From assembly GCA_030145015.1 (NCBI GenBank), contig JAQYWI010000039.1:5681-36223 (forward strand): 30,543 nt of DNA. The letters run 5' to 3'. This DNA is from Desulfobacterales bacterium (GTDB lineage Bacteria; Desulfobacterota; Desulfobacteria; Desulfobacterales; JAHEIW01). Every line of letters begins with the position of its first letter. Position 1 is the first letter of the stretch. Made by a program: the position numbers and the translations under genes. Under the pieces are notes generated by a model. The model was not told where the DNA came from and searched no databases. It saw nothing but the letters and a program-made list of their open reading frames with translations. Positions 1-8,752 of the stretch are shown here, in pieces.

Positions 1-51
1 ATAAAAGGGGTGGATAAGTAGTTTCTTGTTGACACTTTCAAACATATCAGC

Positions 52-85
52 CGTAATCCACAATTTAGCAAAATTGTGGGTTGCG
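52..85 (+). repeat. Hairpin with a 9-bp perfect core
   Basis: CCACAATTT (58-66) and AAATTGTGG (71-79) form a perfect stem with an AGCA loop. As plus-strand RNA the stem extends to 52-66/71-85 with two G-U wobbles (54/83 and 57/80). A second possible pairing, GGTTGC (79-84) with GCAACC (97-102), is mutually exclusive with the outer part. Function unknown. Confidence 0.4.
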
Positions 86-198
86 TAGCCTAATATGCAA
101 CCACGGGGCAGTAACGAAAGTGGCGGAATTTTACACCTGAGATATAAAACGAATATCGCAAGAATTTTGGAGATTCAAAAGTACTGATATGTTGGAGA

Positions 199-249
199 GT
201 TGGGCAGGCTCCGCGAGCTACACCTTACGGGCGCGCTCGCCTCCCCAAC
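199..249. repeat. Long imperfect inverted repeat in the 325-base gene-free left edge
   Basis: Bases 199-204 (GTTGGG) pair with 244-249, 206-209 with 239-242 and 215-218 with 235-238, leaving a 5-base bulge at 210-214 and a 16-base loop. It lies about 75 bases past the TrmO stop codon. No U-tract follows on either strand, so it is not a convincing intrinsic terminator. The rest of 1-325 holds only the smaller hairpin at 52-85 and no gene that I can support. Confidence 0.4.
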
Positions 250-325
250 ATCTATCTTAGGAAAGGTACCAGAGGTATCTGTAATGTTAGCATTGAAGCT
301 CAATGGCAGCGCGTTTTTCGAAGTT

Positions 326-802
326 CTATTTGAATCGATCATCCGATTTCCGGACTGAGACGGTTTTCCTGGCTTGCCCAAGCCATCCGGTCCGAATGTC
401 TTGGGGGCTGTCAAACTCCGGCACGTAGGGCTTGATGTCAAGCAATGGGGTACCGTCCATAATGTCAACATTTTGGATATGCAGCACACCGTTTTCGATC
501 TTATCCAGTTGGACAACAGAAATACCGATAGGGTTCGGACGCTTGGGTGCACGGGTGGCAAATAGTCCTCGCAGCTCCGAATCCATGAAGGGCACAACTT
601 GGAGGTTGAATCCGTGGCTTCGGTGGAAATGGTAGAGCAGAATGATGTGGGAAAAGCCATCGAGATCCTTAAGTCCCGCATGGTACTCATCAAATAACTC
701 GATTGTGGCACGTATACCGGCCGCACCCGTAGGCTGAATAGGCATTCCTTCAGGCTTGGTGAAAGGTGTGTGGATGATTCCGATGGGCTTCAATTCAATC
801 AT
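326..802 (-). CDS. trmO: TrmO/TsaA-family tRNA methyltransferase (m6t6A37)
   Basis: This 158-residue protein matches the TsaA/TrmO family, SAM-dependent enzymes that methylate N6-threonylcarbamoyladenosine at position 37 of some tRNAs in the cytoplasm. Visible family features are the N-terminal KPIGIIHTPF segment, the LDGFSHI motif near residue 50, the RAPKRPNPIG motif near residue 85 (SAM-binding region) and the DGTPLLDIKPYVPEFD segment near residue 118. The length is near the usual size of the short bacterial form. The ATG start is preceded by GGGAG with normal spacing. It stands alone on the minus strand, 270 bases or more from any other gene, with its own extended -10 promoter candidate. 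Family assignment is firm; the exact tRNA substrate is inferred. Confidence 0.88.
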   Translation of the reverse strand: MIELKPIGIIHTPFTKPEGMPIQPTGAAGIRATIELFDEYHAGLKDLDGFSHIILLYHFHRSHGFNLQVVPFMDSELRGLFATRAPKRPNPIGISVVQLDKIENGVLHIQNVDIMDGTPLLDIKPYVPEFDSPQDIRTGWLGQARKTVSVRKSDDRFK

Positions 803-836
803 TTTCTACTCCCGTGAACCAGTGATAATACGGATC

Positions 837-845
837 AGTATATCA
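837..845 (-). promoter_or_regulatory. Candidate extended -10 promoter for trmO
   Basis: On the minus strand the sequence reads TGATATACT, an extended -10 element (TGN + TATACT), about 35 bases before the ATG at 802. The -35 region 17 bases upstream is weak. An imperfect dyad, GTGAT..ATAC/GTAT..ATCAC, overlaps it (about 821-849) and could be an operator. The rest of 803-1073 shows no gene. Confidence 0.35.
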
Positions 846-1073
846 TCACCTTCTTAATGTTATCCGTCTTAGAATGCGATGTGCTATTAAAAAACCAAAT
901 ATCAACCGGGTGCAGATTTATTGAGACTAATCAAAGTTTTCGAAATTTTTGGAATTATTGCAGATATCAAACTGATACATGCAACCTATCTCATTTTTTC
1001 GATTGCTGTCAAATCGGAGTCCCGAAGAATGTAGCTTTGGAAAAATAAACAGGGCAAATCCATAGGTTCGGAT

Positions 1074-1598
1074 TCACCATTCTGAGTTGTGATTACAACC
1101 AGATACCCAAAATGGATTTTGAATAAATATGGGCCCAATCATGCCGGAAGTACAAGACCGTGTCTTTCTCTTGAAAAAATAGATATCACAGTTTTTTGGG
1201 GGCTTCGAAAAGCTTTGATTAGGTCGAGTAGCCCGGGGGAATTTCACCCCCAAGCCCTCACAGGTAGGGTCGAGGAATGGCGCGGTACTCTTGGAGCCCG
1301 TTTCCATCCCCCGCCTCGTCAAACCCGGCATACGGATTTCCCGGACCAGGCTTTCCGCCGCATCTCGCATGCGTTGGAGTAAGTCCTGAATCGATTCAGC
1401 TGGAATGGCGGCAAGCTCTTCATCGGATGGTTTAGTGGCTTTGTCTTCAGCGGCAATGCCAAGGGCATGAACCGATTCCAAGGCCCGGTTAAGTGTGTTT
1501 TCCAGTTCGGCCAATTTTTGATTTAGCTGTTTTGAAGGCGGCATCTTTTTTTGATCACCTTTAACCAGCTTTTCAACTTCGATTGCTGCTTCTTGCAA
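1074..1598 (-). CDS. Unrecognised helical ORF fragment, probably degraded at its 3' end
   Basis: I do not recognise this ORF. The first 80 or so residues are rich in Glu, Leu, Lys and Ala and look like real helical protein (for example a QKLAELENTLNRALESVHAL stretch). After about residue 82 the composition becomes rich in Arg, Pro, Thr and Cys and looks non-coding. The change coincides with the possible group II intron domain V-like hairpin at 1321-1353. The only in-frame start near the left end of the open frame is TTG (1596-1598), without a convincing ribosome site; an ATG follows 18 codons later. It is most likely the remnant of a gene joined to unrelated sequence. Confidence 0.3.
   Translation of the reverse strand: MQEAAIEVEKLVKGDQKKMPPSKQLNQKLAELENTLNRALESVHALGIAAEDKATKPSDEELAAIPAESIQDLLQRMRDAAESLVREIRMPGLTRRGMETGSKSTAPFLDPTCEGLGVKFPRATRPNQSFSKPPKNCDIYFFKRKTRSCTSGMIGPIFIQNPFWVSGCNHNSEW
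1226..1353 (-). mobile_element. Possible 3'-end remnant of a group II intron (domain V-like and domain VI-like hairpins)
   Basis: On the minus strand 1353-1321 folds into a 9-bp lower helix (AAGCCTGGT with GCCGGGTTT) that keeps the AGC triad with its G-U wobble, a 2-base AU bulge on the 3' side, and a short upper helix with a GAAAU loop; the top pair is a C/U mismatch. About 60 bases downstream, 1259-1226 forms a 13-bp hairpin with one bulged A (plus-strand T1229), seven bases before a GAC that would fit an intron end. These are features of domains V and VI. The long spacer and absence of a reverse transcriptase or domains I-IV mean it is, at best, a fragment. Confidence 0.35.
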
Positions 1599-1685
1599 GT
1601 ACCAACTATTTAAATAGAATGAGCATAAACGACAGCACCCGCTCTAACGCCCAGAACGCCGCCACACTGCCAATACTGAAATATA

Positions 1686-1728
1686 AGGGGTCTTCATATT
1701 GAACATACAGTGAAGAATGAAGACCCCT
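1686..1728 (-). terminator. Probable terminator of the Hdr/signalling operon
   Basis: AGGGGTCTTCAT (1686-1697) and ATGAAGACCCCT (1717-1728) form a perfect 12-bp stem with a 19-base loop, about 30 bases after the stop codon of the last operon gene. On the minus strand it is followed by TTATATTTC, a weak U-rich tail. The stem is perfect; the long loop and weak tail limit confidence in termination. Confidence 0.5.
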
Positions 1729-1758
1729 AATCTTCTGTTAATCTGTTTAAAACATTGG

Positions 1759-2931
1759 TCATCCTTGTTTCTCCGGCGAAACCTCTTTAGGCATCGGGAC
1801 AGATTCGGGCTGTATTTTGGGTATTTTAATTCTAAACAAGGTTCCTTGACCCAAATTGGACTTGACAATGATTTCACCGCCGTGCTGTTCGATAATTTTG
1901 TTTGAAATAAAAAGACCTAAACCTGTTCCCTTTTCTCCCTTTAAAGAAAAAAAGGGCGTAAAGATTTTTTCGCCGGTTTCACCATCCATTCCGATTCCGT
2001 TGTCAGCGATATCAAATATGATGTGACCTTTGTCTTGTTTCACCTTAAAGGTGATTTTATGTTTTTGTTTTGACGGATCTTTGGTGCATGCATCCACAGC
2101 ATTATCCAGAATGTTGAGGAGTGCCGAATGGACATAACCCGCATTAATTTCAAATTCTCCGATTTTTAAATCAAAATTCTTTTCAAACTCAATCCCGGCA
2201 GACCTTATTTTCGGTTCAACGACCTTGGCAACTTCTTCGGCAAAGCTCAATGCATCGATTTTCTCCCATCGCAGATCTCTTTCTTTGGCATAAAAAAGGA
2301 TATCCAGCACCATCTTGCGGACGCGCTCGACCATACGTTTGACAACCTCCCAGCCTTCCGTGATCTGGTTCTGGCTTTTTTTGGCAAAGCCCTTTTCAAG
2401 AATATACATTCCGCCATCCAGGCCGGTTAAGAGTCCTTTTATTCCATGGGATATCGAACTGATCATCAAACCCAGTGATGACAGATGATCTTGCAATTCT
2501 GTTTTTTCGCGAATCAGTCTTTCCAGGCTTTCGGTATATTCTTTTAATTGCTGCCGTGTAATGATTCTATCGCGGACCCGTTGCAGCGCAATTTCAAGGA
2601 CATTCACATTAATCGGCTTGGTGATAAAGTCGGTGGCTTCATATTTCAGACTTTTTACGGCCAGGTCCATATCGCCGTGTCCGGTTATCATAACGACTTC
2701 GGTTTCGGGGTTTACACGTTTGATTGCCTGCAATAATTCAATGCCATCCATGTTGGGCATTTTTATATCGGTCAACACAATCGGCGGTTGAGTTTCTTGA
2801 AATATACGCAGGGCCTCGTCTCCATCTTCGGCTTCAAGCACCTGATACCCCAGATCCGATAAGAACAAATGGACAACCTCGCGTATATCTTTCTCGTCAT
2901 CGACGAGTAATATTTTCTTTTCCATTTCCAT
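1759..2931 (-). CDS. Receiver-histidine kinase hybrid (REC-HATPase), last gene of the Hdr operon
   Basis: This 390-residue cytoplasmic protein has an N-terminal receiver domain (about 5-120: DDE acid pair, phosphorylatable Asp in LTDIKMPNMDG, Thr in MITGH, Lys in ITKP). A coiled linker follows (about 125-160), then a dimerisation region with SSISHGIKG supplying the candidate phosphorylated His, and a HATPase_c domain (N box ILDNAVDA, DNGIGMD, GTGLGLFIS). There is no membrane segment. The H box lacks the usual HELN/HEINNP sequence. Its start lies 35 bases inside the upstream kinase gene, so the two are translationally coupled and probably act in one phosphorelay. Such REC-first kinases often take phosphate from a partner kinase; that role is inferred here. 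Confidence 0.85.
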   Translation of the reverse strand: MEMEKKILLVDDEKDIREVVHLFLSDLGYQVLEAEDGDEALRIFQETQPPIVLTDIKMPNMDGIELLQAIKRVNPETEVVMITGHGDMDLAVKSLKYEATDFITKPINVNVLEIALQRVRDRIITRQQLKEYTESLERLIREKTELQDHLSSLGLMISSISHGIKGLLTGLDGGMYILEKGFAKKSQNQITEGWEVVKRMVERVRKMVLDILFYAKERDLRWEKIDALSFAEEVAKVVEPKIRSAGIEFEKNFDLKIGEFEINAGYVHSALLNILDNAVDACTKDPSKQKHKITFKVKQDKGHIIFDIADNGIGMDGETGEKIFTPFFSLKGEKGTGLGLFISNKIIEQHGGEIIVKSNLGQGTLFRIKIPKIQPESVPMPKEVSPEKQG

Positions 2932-5212
2932 TGGTTGTTTTCGGGATCGGAAATTTTAGAATAAAACAGGCCCCCTTGGGTTCATTGGGGACGACCTGGA
3001 TGCTTCCCCCGCAGTCTTTCACAATCCCATAGCTGATGGAAAGACCCAAACCGGTTCCCTTACCGATTTCTTTGGTGGTGAAAAAGGGTTCAAATATCTT
3101 GTCTCTCATCGCCTTCGGAACGCCTTTACCCGTATCACAGACCTGACAAATAATTGTCTTAGCTTCGCGCCTTGTTTTGAGAATAATTTGTTTATCAGCC
3201 TTTTGGATATCCTCCAGAGAGCCCCATCGTTCTTCGATGGCATCTCTGGCATTTAGCAGAAGGTTGATAAATACCTGCTCCAACCGAATGGAATCGGCAT
3301 TGATCTTGGGCAATTTTCTTTCAATTTCCCATACGACCTCGATTCCCCTGAGCTTTAGTTGCTGGCTGAATATTTCAAAGGCTTTTTCCAGGACTTCGTT
3401 CACCTGGACCTTCCCCAGTTCTATGTCGGGCTTGCGGGCAAATTCTCGCATGTGGTTGATAATTCGTGTAGCTCGGTCTACATTACTGTCCACCTTAATT
3501 ATCATTGTAGCCATGATATCATCATCGATTTTAGCCTTTTCATTAAATTTTTTCATACAAAAGCTACTTGCGGTTTTAATAACCGACAGGGGTTGGTTGA
3601 GCTCGTGGGCAATTCCGGTGGCCATCTCTCCAAGGGTTGCCATTTTGCTGGCCTGGATCAACTGCTGTTCCGTTTCAAGCCGTTTGGTAATATCGCTGGT
3701 GGTAACCAGAAGCACCTTTTTGCCCGGGTACTCAGCCGGCGAGACCCTGATATTTACAAAAAGGGGCATTCCCATATGGTTTATATGTTTAACTTGGGTC
3801 AAAATGGCCGAAGACTTAATTTTCGAAGCATATTGATCTTTTTCTTCTTCTATAAACAAATCCATAAATGAGGTGTTCAGAATCTCATCCTTGGAATAGC
3901 CATAAACGGCTTGAACGCTCTCATTGCAATCGATGATTTCGAGGGTGTCGATATCTAACACAAACACCGGATTCGGAATATGGTTGAAGATTTCATGGTA
4001 CTTTTTTTCAGACTTTTCCAGTTTATCTTCGAGTTGTTTTGGATGGGTTATGTCCAAGCTCATCTCTATGGCGGCAACAATATCTCCCTTAGCACTTCTA
4101 ATCGGAGATGTTCGCAGAATCCAGTGAACCGGAGTACCATCTTTATTTACCCCTGTCTCTTCGCCATAATGAGTTTGACCATCGTTAAATGTTCGCTCCA
4201 CCGGGCAATTTACACATTTCTCATCTCGTCCTTTATATGCATGAAAGCAATATTCGCCGGGCTGAGGATCAAACTTTTTGGCGAATTCACGATTATATCT
4301 TAGCAATTTATAATTTCGATCCTGAACAGTGATAAGGCAGGGTGCCCTTTCAAAAAGCGTCTGGTATTCATTCCTTTGTTCATTCAGTTCTGCTTGCTTC
4401 TCGGCGATCTTTTCACTCATTTGGTTGATAGCAACCGCCAGCTGTCCCATTTCATCGTTCTGGTCAATATCTACTCTGTTAGGATATATCCCCTTTGCGA
4501 TGCGCCGCGTTCCGTCGATCAATTTGCGGATCGGTCGATTGACAAACCTCAATTGGAAAAGAAAGATAATTGCGGATGTTACCAGGAATATGCCCCCTGC
4601 TAAACCAATAGCTCCTTTTTCAGCCATAAAGATTTCTTTATCCGTCTCTTCCAAAGAAACCACCACATCCAGGGCGCCAAGTATCTTTTTGTCCTGAGGA
4701 TGGACATGACAGGAATCTTTAGAACAACCCAGTTCGTTATAAATGGGACTGATGATTCCCAGCAGATGATAACCTTGTGGCGAAGTAAATATTCGTGTGC
4801 GTTCCGCCAATCCAAGCTCAGACTGAGGGGGATCCCTGCGGTGACAGATATAGCAAGCTTCGTTCTTAATATTGGTTGTCGTTTCTATTTCTGATGGTTG
4901 GTTTGAAAATTTTATTTTACCTAGCTTATTATAAATGCGAATGGTTTCGATCTCTTTTTGTCTTCCAATGTTATTGATGATTTGGTTGATATCATCCCGT
5001 GAATTCAGCATCATGGCATATTGAGTGCCGAGTTTAATGGTATTGGTTAAGCGGTCGGTTCCAGCCACAATATTTCCCATGAGCCTTTTTTTCTGATAAT
5101 TGATATTAAAATAAGCCCAGATGGATATCGTGACGAGCAAGGTCAATCCGACCGCAAAGATCAGTTTGAATGCCAGCCGACGACGGAAATTTTTAAGGGG
5201 TTTAAATGTCAT
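2897..5212 (-). CDS. Membrane sensor histidine kinase with a periplasmic di-heme (CX2CH and CX4CH) domain
   Basis: This 771-residue kinase has a first membrane helix (about 16-36), a periplasmic domain (about 37-198), a second helix (about 200-222), a HAMP linker (about 223-275), two PAS domains (about 283-390 and 403-510), a HisKA domain with His536 in [13 protein letters not shown] and a HATPase_c domain. The periplasmic part has CYICH at 120-124 and CSKDSCH at 163-169. Both are c-type heme motifs, and CX4CH is used for heme in Desulfovibrio cytochrome c3. The first PAS has a CVNC pair at 333-336. It follows the receiver-bearing HdrA gene by 114 bases and overlaps the next receiver-kinase. 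I infer that it senses periplasmic redox state or a gas ligand through heme and signals to the receivers of this operon. Confidence 0.88.
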   Translation of the reverse strand: MTFKPLKNFRRRLAFKLIFAVGLTLLVTISIWAYFNINYQKKRLMGNIVAGTDRLTNTIKLGTQYAMMLNSRDDINQIINNIGRQKEIETIRIYNKLGKIKFSNQPSEIETTTNIKNEACYICHRRDPPQSELGLAERTRIFTSPQGYHLLGIISPIYNELGCSKDSCHVHPQDKKILGALDVVVSLEETDKEIFMAEKGAIGLAGGIFLVTSAIIFLFQLRFVNRPIRKLIDGTRRIAKGIYPNRVDIDQNDEMGQLAVAINQMSEKIAEKQAELNEQRNEYQTLFERAPCLITVQDRNYKLLRYNREFAKKFDPQPGEYCFHAYKGRDEKCVNCPVERTFNDGQTHYGEETGVNKDGTPVHWILRTSPIRSAKGDIVAAIEMSLDITHPKQLEDKLEKSEKKYHEIFNHIPNPVFVLDIDTLEIIDCNESVQAVYGYSKDEILNTSFMDLFIEEEKDQYASKIKSSAILTQVKHINHMGMPLFVNIRVSPAEYPGKKVLLVTTSDITKRLETEQQLIQASKMATLGEMATGIAHELNQPLSVIKTASSFCMKKFNEKAKIDDDIMATMIIKVDSNVDRATRIINHMREFARKPDIELGKVQVNEVLEKAFEIFSQQLKLRGIEVVWEIERKLPKINADSIRLEQVFINLLLNARDAIEERWGSLEDIQKADKQIILKTRREAKTIICQVCDTGKGVPKAMRDKIFEPFFTTKEIGKGTGLGLSISYGIVKDCGGSIQVVPNEPKGACFILKFPIPKTTNGNGKENITRR

Positions 5213-5292
5213 TGCATTTATCTAAGTATTTAGGCCGCTCCCGAGACTACACGTCTAAGAGAGGCCCTTTTGGAGCAATTGTTCCATAAAAC

Positions 5293-5325
5293 CCGCAGGG
5301 ATGGTTATAAAGCTCCGCAGGGATG
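5293..5325. repeat. Direct repeat next to the hdrA stop codon
   Basis: CCGCAGGGATG occurs twice, at 5293-5303 and 5315-5325, 22 bases apart, within the 114-base gap between the receiver-bearing HdrA gene and the sensor kinase. The second copy ends one base before the HdrA stop codon. Function unknown; it may be a short repetitive extragenic element. Confidence 0.5.
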
Positions 5326-5326
5326 C

Positions 5327-8300
5327 TCATCCAATTGCTGCATCGATTATTTCAAACATCTGCTGGCCTTGAAAACCCTCCAAAATTGAGGCACTGTTGG
5401 GGCATACCGCCGCACAGGAACCGCACCCCTGGCACATTACTGGATTAACCCGCACATGTTCATGATCGTAATCGATTGTACGGGCACCATAGGGGCATGC
5501 GTCAATGCATCGTTCACATAGACTGCAAAGACTATGGCGGACGGACGCTACCACTTTGCCTGCCGCTATGCGCTCGTGGGCAAGTATTCTCAATGCCCGC
5601 TGGGCCGCCGCCTCAGCTGTGGTTATACTTTCGGCGATATTGCGGGGCGAATGGGCCAAACCACAGGCAAACACCCCCTCCTTCAGTGAATCAACCGGTC
5701 TCCATTTGGATTCGGCCTCTTGGAAAAATCCGTCCTGATCAAACGCTGCACCAAACATTTCCACCAAATCTTGCGGCAGATTTGGAATGATGCCGGTGGC
5801 TAACACTAAAAGATCCGATTTAATTTGCAGATGTTGCCCGATGATCGGCTCAAGCACCTTTACTTCTAATCCGTCTTTTACAGCTTGAACCAATGGCTTT
5901 TGATCAACACGATACTGAATAAAGATCACATTGGCTTTGCGGGCCTGAGTGTAATAGGTCTCATTAAATCCATAGGCCATCAGATCCCGGTAAAGAATAT
6001 AAATCGCGATCGCAGGATTGTGTTCTTTGAGATAGAGCGCCTGTTTCAATGCATTTGCGCAGCAAACTCGGCTACAATAATTGCGTGGCTCCTCACGGGA
6101 ATCGACACATTGTATCATGACCACTGAATTGAGCTGTTGGGGATCAATGCTGTTGTCTGACAACTTTTGTTCAAATTCTTTCTGGGTGATAATAGCCGGG
6201 CTTGTTTCATATCCGTAGGAAGCGGTAACTGCCTCGGTCCCACCGGTAGCTAAAATGGTTACACCATGTTTCAGGGTGTGCGCCGTGTTCTCGGGTCCTT
6301 CTAGCGTCGTATGAAAATTCCCCACTTCACCGCTGGTATGAATCACCCGAGATTGTGTGCGCACACGAATCTTGGGATGCTTTTCAACCAACGCACAATT
6401 TTCCTCCAACAACGTATTTGTGTGGTACCCTTCCAGGGATCGTTGTAACCAGGTGAGGTTTCCACCTAAATTTTCGGTTTGTTCCACAAGATCCACTTCA
6501 AAGCCATGGTCGGCAATTGCCAAGGCAGCCGTCATGCCGGCAATTCCCCCCCCGACAATCAATGCGCGCTGTACAACTGGAATTTTCGCAACGGGTTCCG
6601 GATTTGCCCACTTCAGTTTGGCAATACCGGTTTCTAATGCCGCAACGATATTACGCAAAATAGAATTTTCTTCTTGCAGTTCCGCTTTCTGCCCTCCGCC
6701 TTCCTTATTGATATCGACCACTTCCATAAGCGCAGGATCCAGCCCCACCTGTCCACCTAGCTCCTGAAGTTTACGTTTGTAGATATAGGGAAGACAGGCA
6801 CCAATCAAAAGACGATTCGGTTTGCTTGTTTTCACCAACTCCACAAGGCGCTCCCATTCGGTGGCTGTACAGATCTGCTCCAGAAATTCGACTCGATCTA
6901 CCGAGGGATCTGTTGTGAGGCGTTGCGCAACTTTTTGAGGGTCGACCCACTGCGTAAGCCGCTCTCCGCAGGTACACACAACCACCAGAACTTTCGGCGG
7001 CTCCCGCATGACATCAGCTGTTGGAGCGGCAGGTGACGGCTCCAAAGCCAGACTGCCTCCAGCGGAGTGGATTACGCGCGAGGCGTTTAATGCGGCCGCC
7101 GATGCCTGGGTAACGGAATCACCGATGTCTTTAAGGCCGCTAAAAGATCCACCCAACAGAATTCCGGTCTGATTGGTGCGCGTCAAAGAAAACGGCTCGA
7201 TTTGCCCAAATCCCCATGAATTTTGTTCAATGCCTGACATCTCGACCAGTTCCGAAATGCCTTCGGCCGGTCGCTGGCCAACAGTGAGAATCACCATGTC
7301 AAAGGGCGCCTCTCGGGATTTGCCGGAGATATCCACACTCCGCAAAATGAGGTCACCACTGTTTGCATCTGGCATCACCGAGTGGACCCGCCCTCTTTCA
7401 AAGCGGATACCATGAATCGTTTCGGCTTGGTCCCGATATCGCTGAAAGGATTTGTCAAAGGTCCGCATGTCCATATAGAAAATGGTGGCCTCCAAATCCG
7501 GATCAATCTTTTCTTTGGCCACCAGCGCTTCCTTAATGGCATACATGCAGCATATGTTGGAGCAAAAGTCGGCCTCCATTTGTATATCACGGGACCCCAC
7601 ACATTGGATCCAGGCAATTCGATGAACCGGTTTTCCATCCAACGGTCGCACCAACCGTCCCGCATGGGGCCCGGTGCCGCTTAGCATGCGCTCAAACTCC
7701 AGGCTGGTGACCACGTTTGGATAAATTTTGTAGCCGAAGGTGTTTTTTCCATTGGTCGGGTCAAAAAAGCTCGTACCACCGCAAAGCACCAGCGCTCCGA
7801 CTTCGAGCTGTCGTCCTTCGGCCACAGCAAAATCGTGATATATTCGCAAAACCATAGGTACTAATGTTTCGGGATCAAAGGGCTTTATCAGATAATCTAA
7901 AGCACCGATTTTCATGGCTTCAACGGCAGTTTCCACCGTTGCATAAGCAGTCATCATAATTACATTTAAATCTGGAAAACTCTCCTTGGCATTTTGAAGG
8001 ACCTCAACGCCATCCATTTCCGGCATCTTTATATCCAGCAGCATCAATTGATATGTTTGCTTTGTCAGTTGATCGAGCGCTTCCGGACCGGATGCGGCCA
8101 TGTCTGCTGAAAAGCCCTCTTCTTCAAGCCATTCTTTGAGAGAGTCGCGTACGACGAGTTCGTCATCGACCACCAGAATATGAAATTTTCGGCGTTCCTC
8201 TTCAGGCAATTGAATCGCCCCGGTTGGACAGGCCTCTACACAGGCACCACAGCGAGTACAGGCCGCAAAATCAATAACATATGGATTGGGTATGGCATGC

Positions 8301-8752
8301 GGAACCGGCAAATAGATGGCCTTGTGCGTGCTGAGGCCGGCATTAAAATCATCCGGAATTTCTACCGGACAGACGTCCACGCAATCACCGCATCCCGTAC
8401 ATCGCTCCGAATCGACCCAGTTCGGATGCTGCTTGAGCGTTACCTGAAATTGACCGGCCTCGCCTTCAATGGCGGCAAGATCCGTGGACAGAAGGATATC
8501 GATGTTTTCGTGAAACAAACCTTTGCGCAGACAATATTGAGAGCTTGCATCCCGATTGACCAATGGAAGCATTTTACACATGCCGCAGCGATCGGTGGGA
8601 AACTGGTAGTCAAGTTGACTCAAAATCCCCCCCACATGCGGAGCGTTGTCGATTAGCGTTACACCGTAGCCGAATTCTGCTAAATCCAACGCTGCCCGAA
8701 TACCGCTGATCCCAGCGCCTACAACCAAAGCTTTACCGATTTTTCTAGCCAT
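5327..8752 (-). CDS. hdrA: Double HdrA-like flavoprotein with an embedded response-regulator receiver domain
   Basis: This 1141-residue protein joins two HdrA-type FAD units. The first starts with a dinucleotide-binding motif (GAGISG, 12-17) and a CGMC pair (56-59). Two [4Fe-4S] motifs follow at 118-128 (CTGCGDCVDVC) and 165-175 (CTRCGACVEAC). A complete receiver domain occupies about 189-308: Asp196/197, phosphoacceptor Asp240, Thr268, Lys290. HdrA sequence then resumes, with IQCVGSRD at 382-389 and CSNICC at 397-402. A second HdrA N-terminal segment (about 587-690), a second FAD unit (GGGIAG at 734-739, IQCVDSRE at 880-887) and two C-terminal [4Fe-4S] motifs (about 1075-1117) complete it. 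It should pass electrons between flavins and clusters in a cytoplasmic Hdr complex. The start overlaps the preceding Sec-HdrCB stop by 8 bases. The receiver has all catalytic residues, so phosphorylation is plausible but unproven. Confidence 0.92.
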   Translation of the reverse strand: MARKIGKALVVGAGISGIRAALDLAEFGYGVTLIDNAPHVGGILSQLDYQFPTDRCGMCKMLPLVNRDASSQYCLRKGLFHENIDILLSTDLAAIEGEAGQFQVTLKQHPNWVDSERCTGCGDCVDVCPVEIPDDFNAGLSTHKAIYLPVPHAIPNPYVIDFAACTRCGACVEACPTGAIQLPEEERRKFHILVVDDELVVRDSLKEWLEEEGFSADMAASGPEALDQLTKQTYQLMLLDIKMPEMDGVEVLQNAKESFPDLNVIMMTAYATVETAVEAMKIGALDYLIKPFDPETLVPMVLRIYHDFAVAEGRQLEVGALVLCGGTSFFDPTNGKNTFGYKIYPNVVTSLEFERMLSGTGPHAGRLVRPLDGKPVHRIAWIQCVGSRDIQMEADFCSNICCMYAIKEALVAKEKIDPDLEATIFYMDMRTFDKSFQRYRDQAETIHGIRFERGRVHSVMPDANSGDLILRSVDISGKSREAPFDMVILTVGQRPAEGISELVEMSGIEQNSWGFGQIEPFSLTRTNQTGILLGGSFSGLKDIGDSVTQASAAALNASRVIHSAGGSLALEPSPAAPTADVMREPPKVLVVVCTCGERLTQWVDPQKVAQRLTTDPSVDRVEFLEQICTATEWERLVELVKTSKPNRLLIGACLPYIYKRKLQELGGQVGLDPALMEVVDINKEGGGQKAELQEENSILRNIVAALETGIAKLKWANPEPVAKIPVVQRALIVGGGIAGMTAALAIADHGFEVDLVEQTENLGGNLTWLQRSLEGYHTNTLLEENCALVEKHPKIRVRTQSRVIHTSGEVGNFHTTLEGPENTAHTLKHGVTILATGGTEAVTASYGYETSPAIITQKEFEQKLSDNSIDPQQLNSVVMIQCVDSREEPRNYCSRVCCANALKQALYLKEHNPAIAIYILYRDLMAYGFNETYYTQARKANVIFIQYRVDQKPLVQAVKDGLEVKVLEPIIGQHLQIKSDLLVLATGIIPNLPQDLVEMFGAAFDQDGFFQEAESKWRPVDSLKEGVFACGLAHSPRNIAESITTAEAAAQRALRILAHERIAAGKVVASVRHSLCSLCERCIDACPYGARTIDYDHEHVRVNPVMCQGCGSCAAVCPNSASILEGFQGQQMFEIIDAAIG

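Noticed and set aside
199..249. Integron attC site
   Set aside because: The hairpin has GTT and AAC ends, but in the opposite order to an attC site (which begins with YAAC and ends with GTTR), and no cassette or integrase is present.
175..726. Long minus-strand open frame overlapping the trmO gene
   Set aside because: It lies in a different frame over a well-recognised TrmO protein, and its Ser/Thr/Pro-rich translation resembles no family; it is a shadow.
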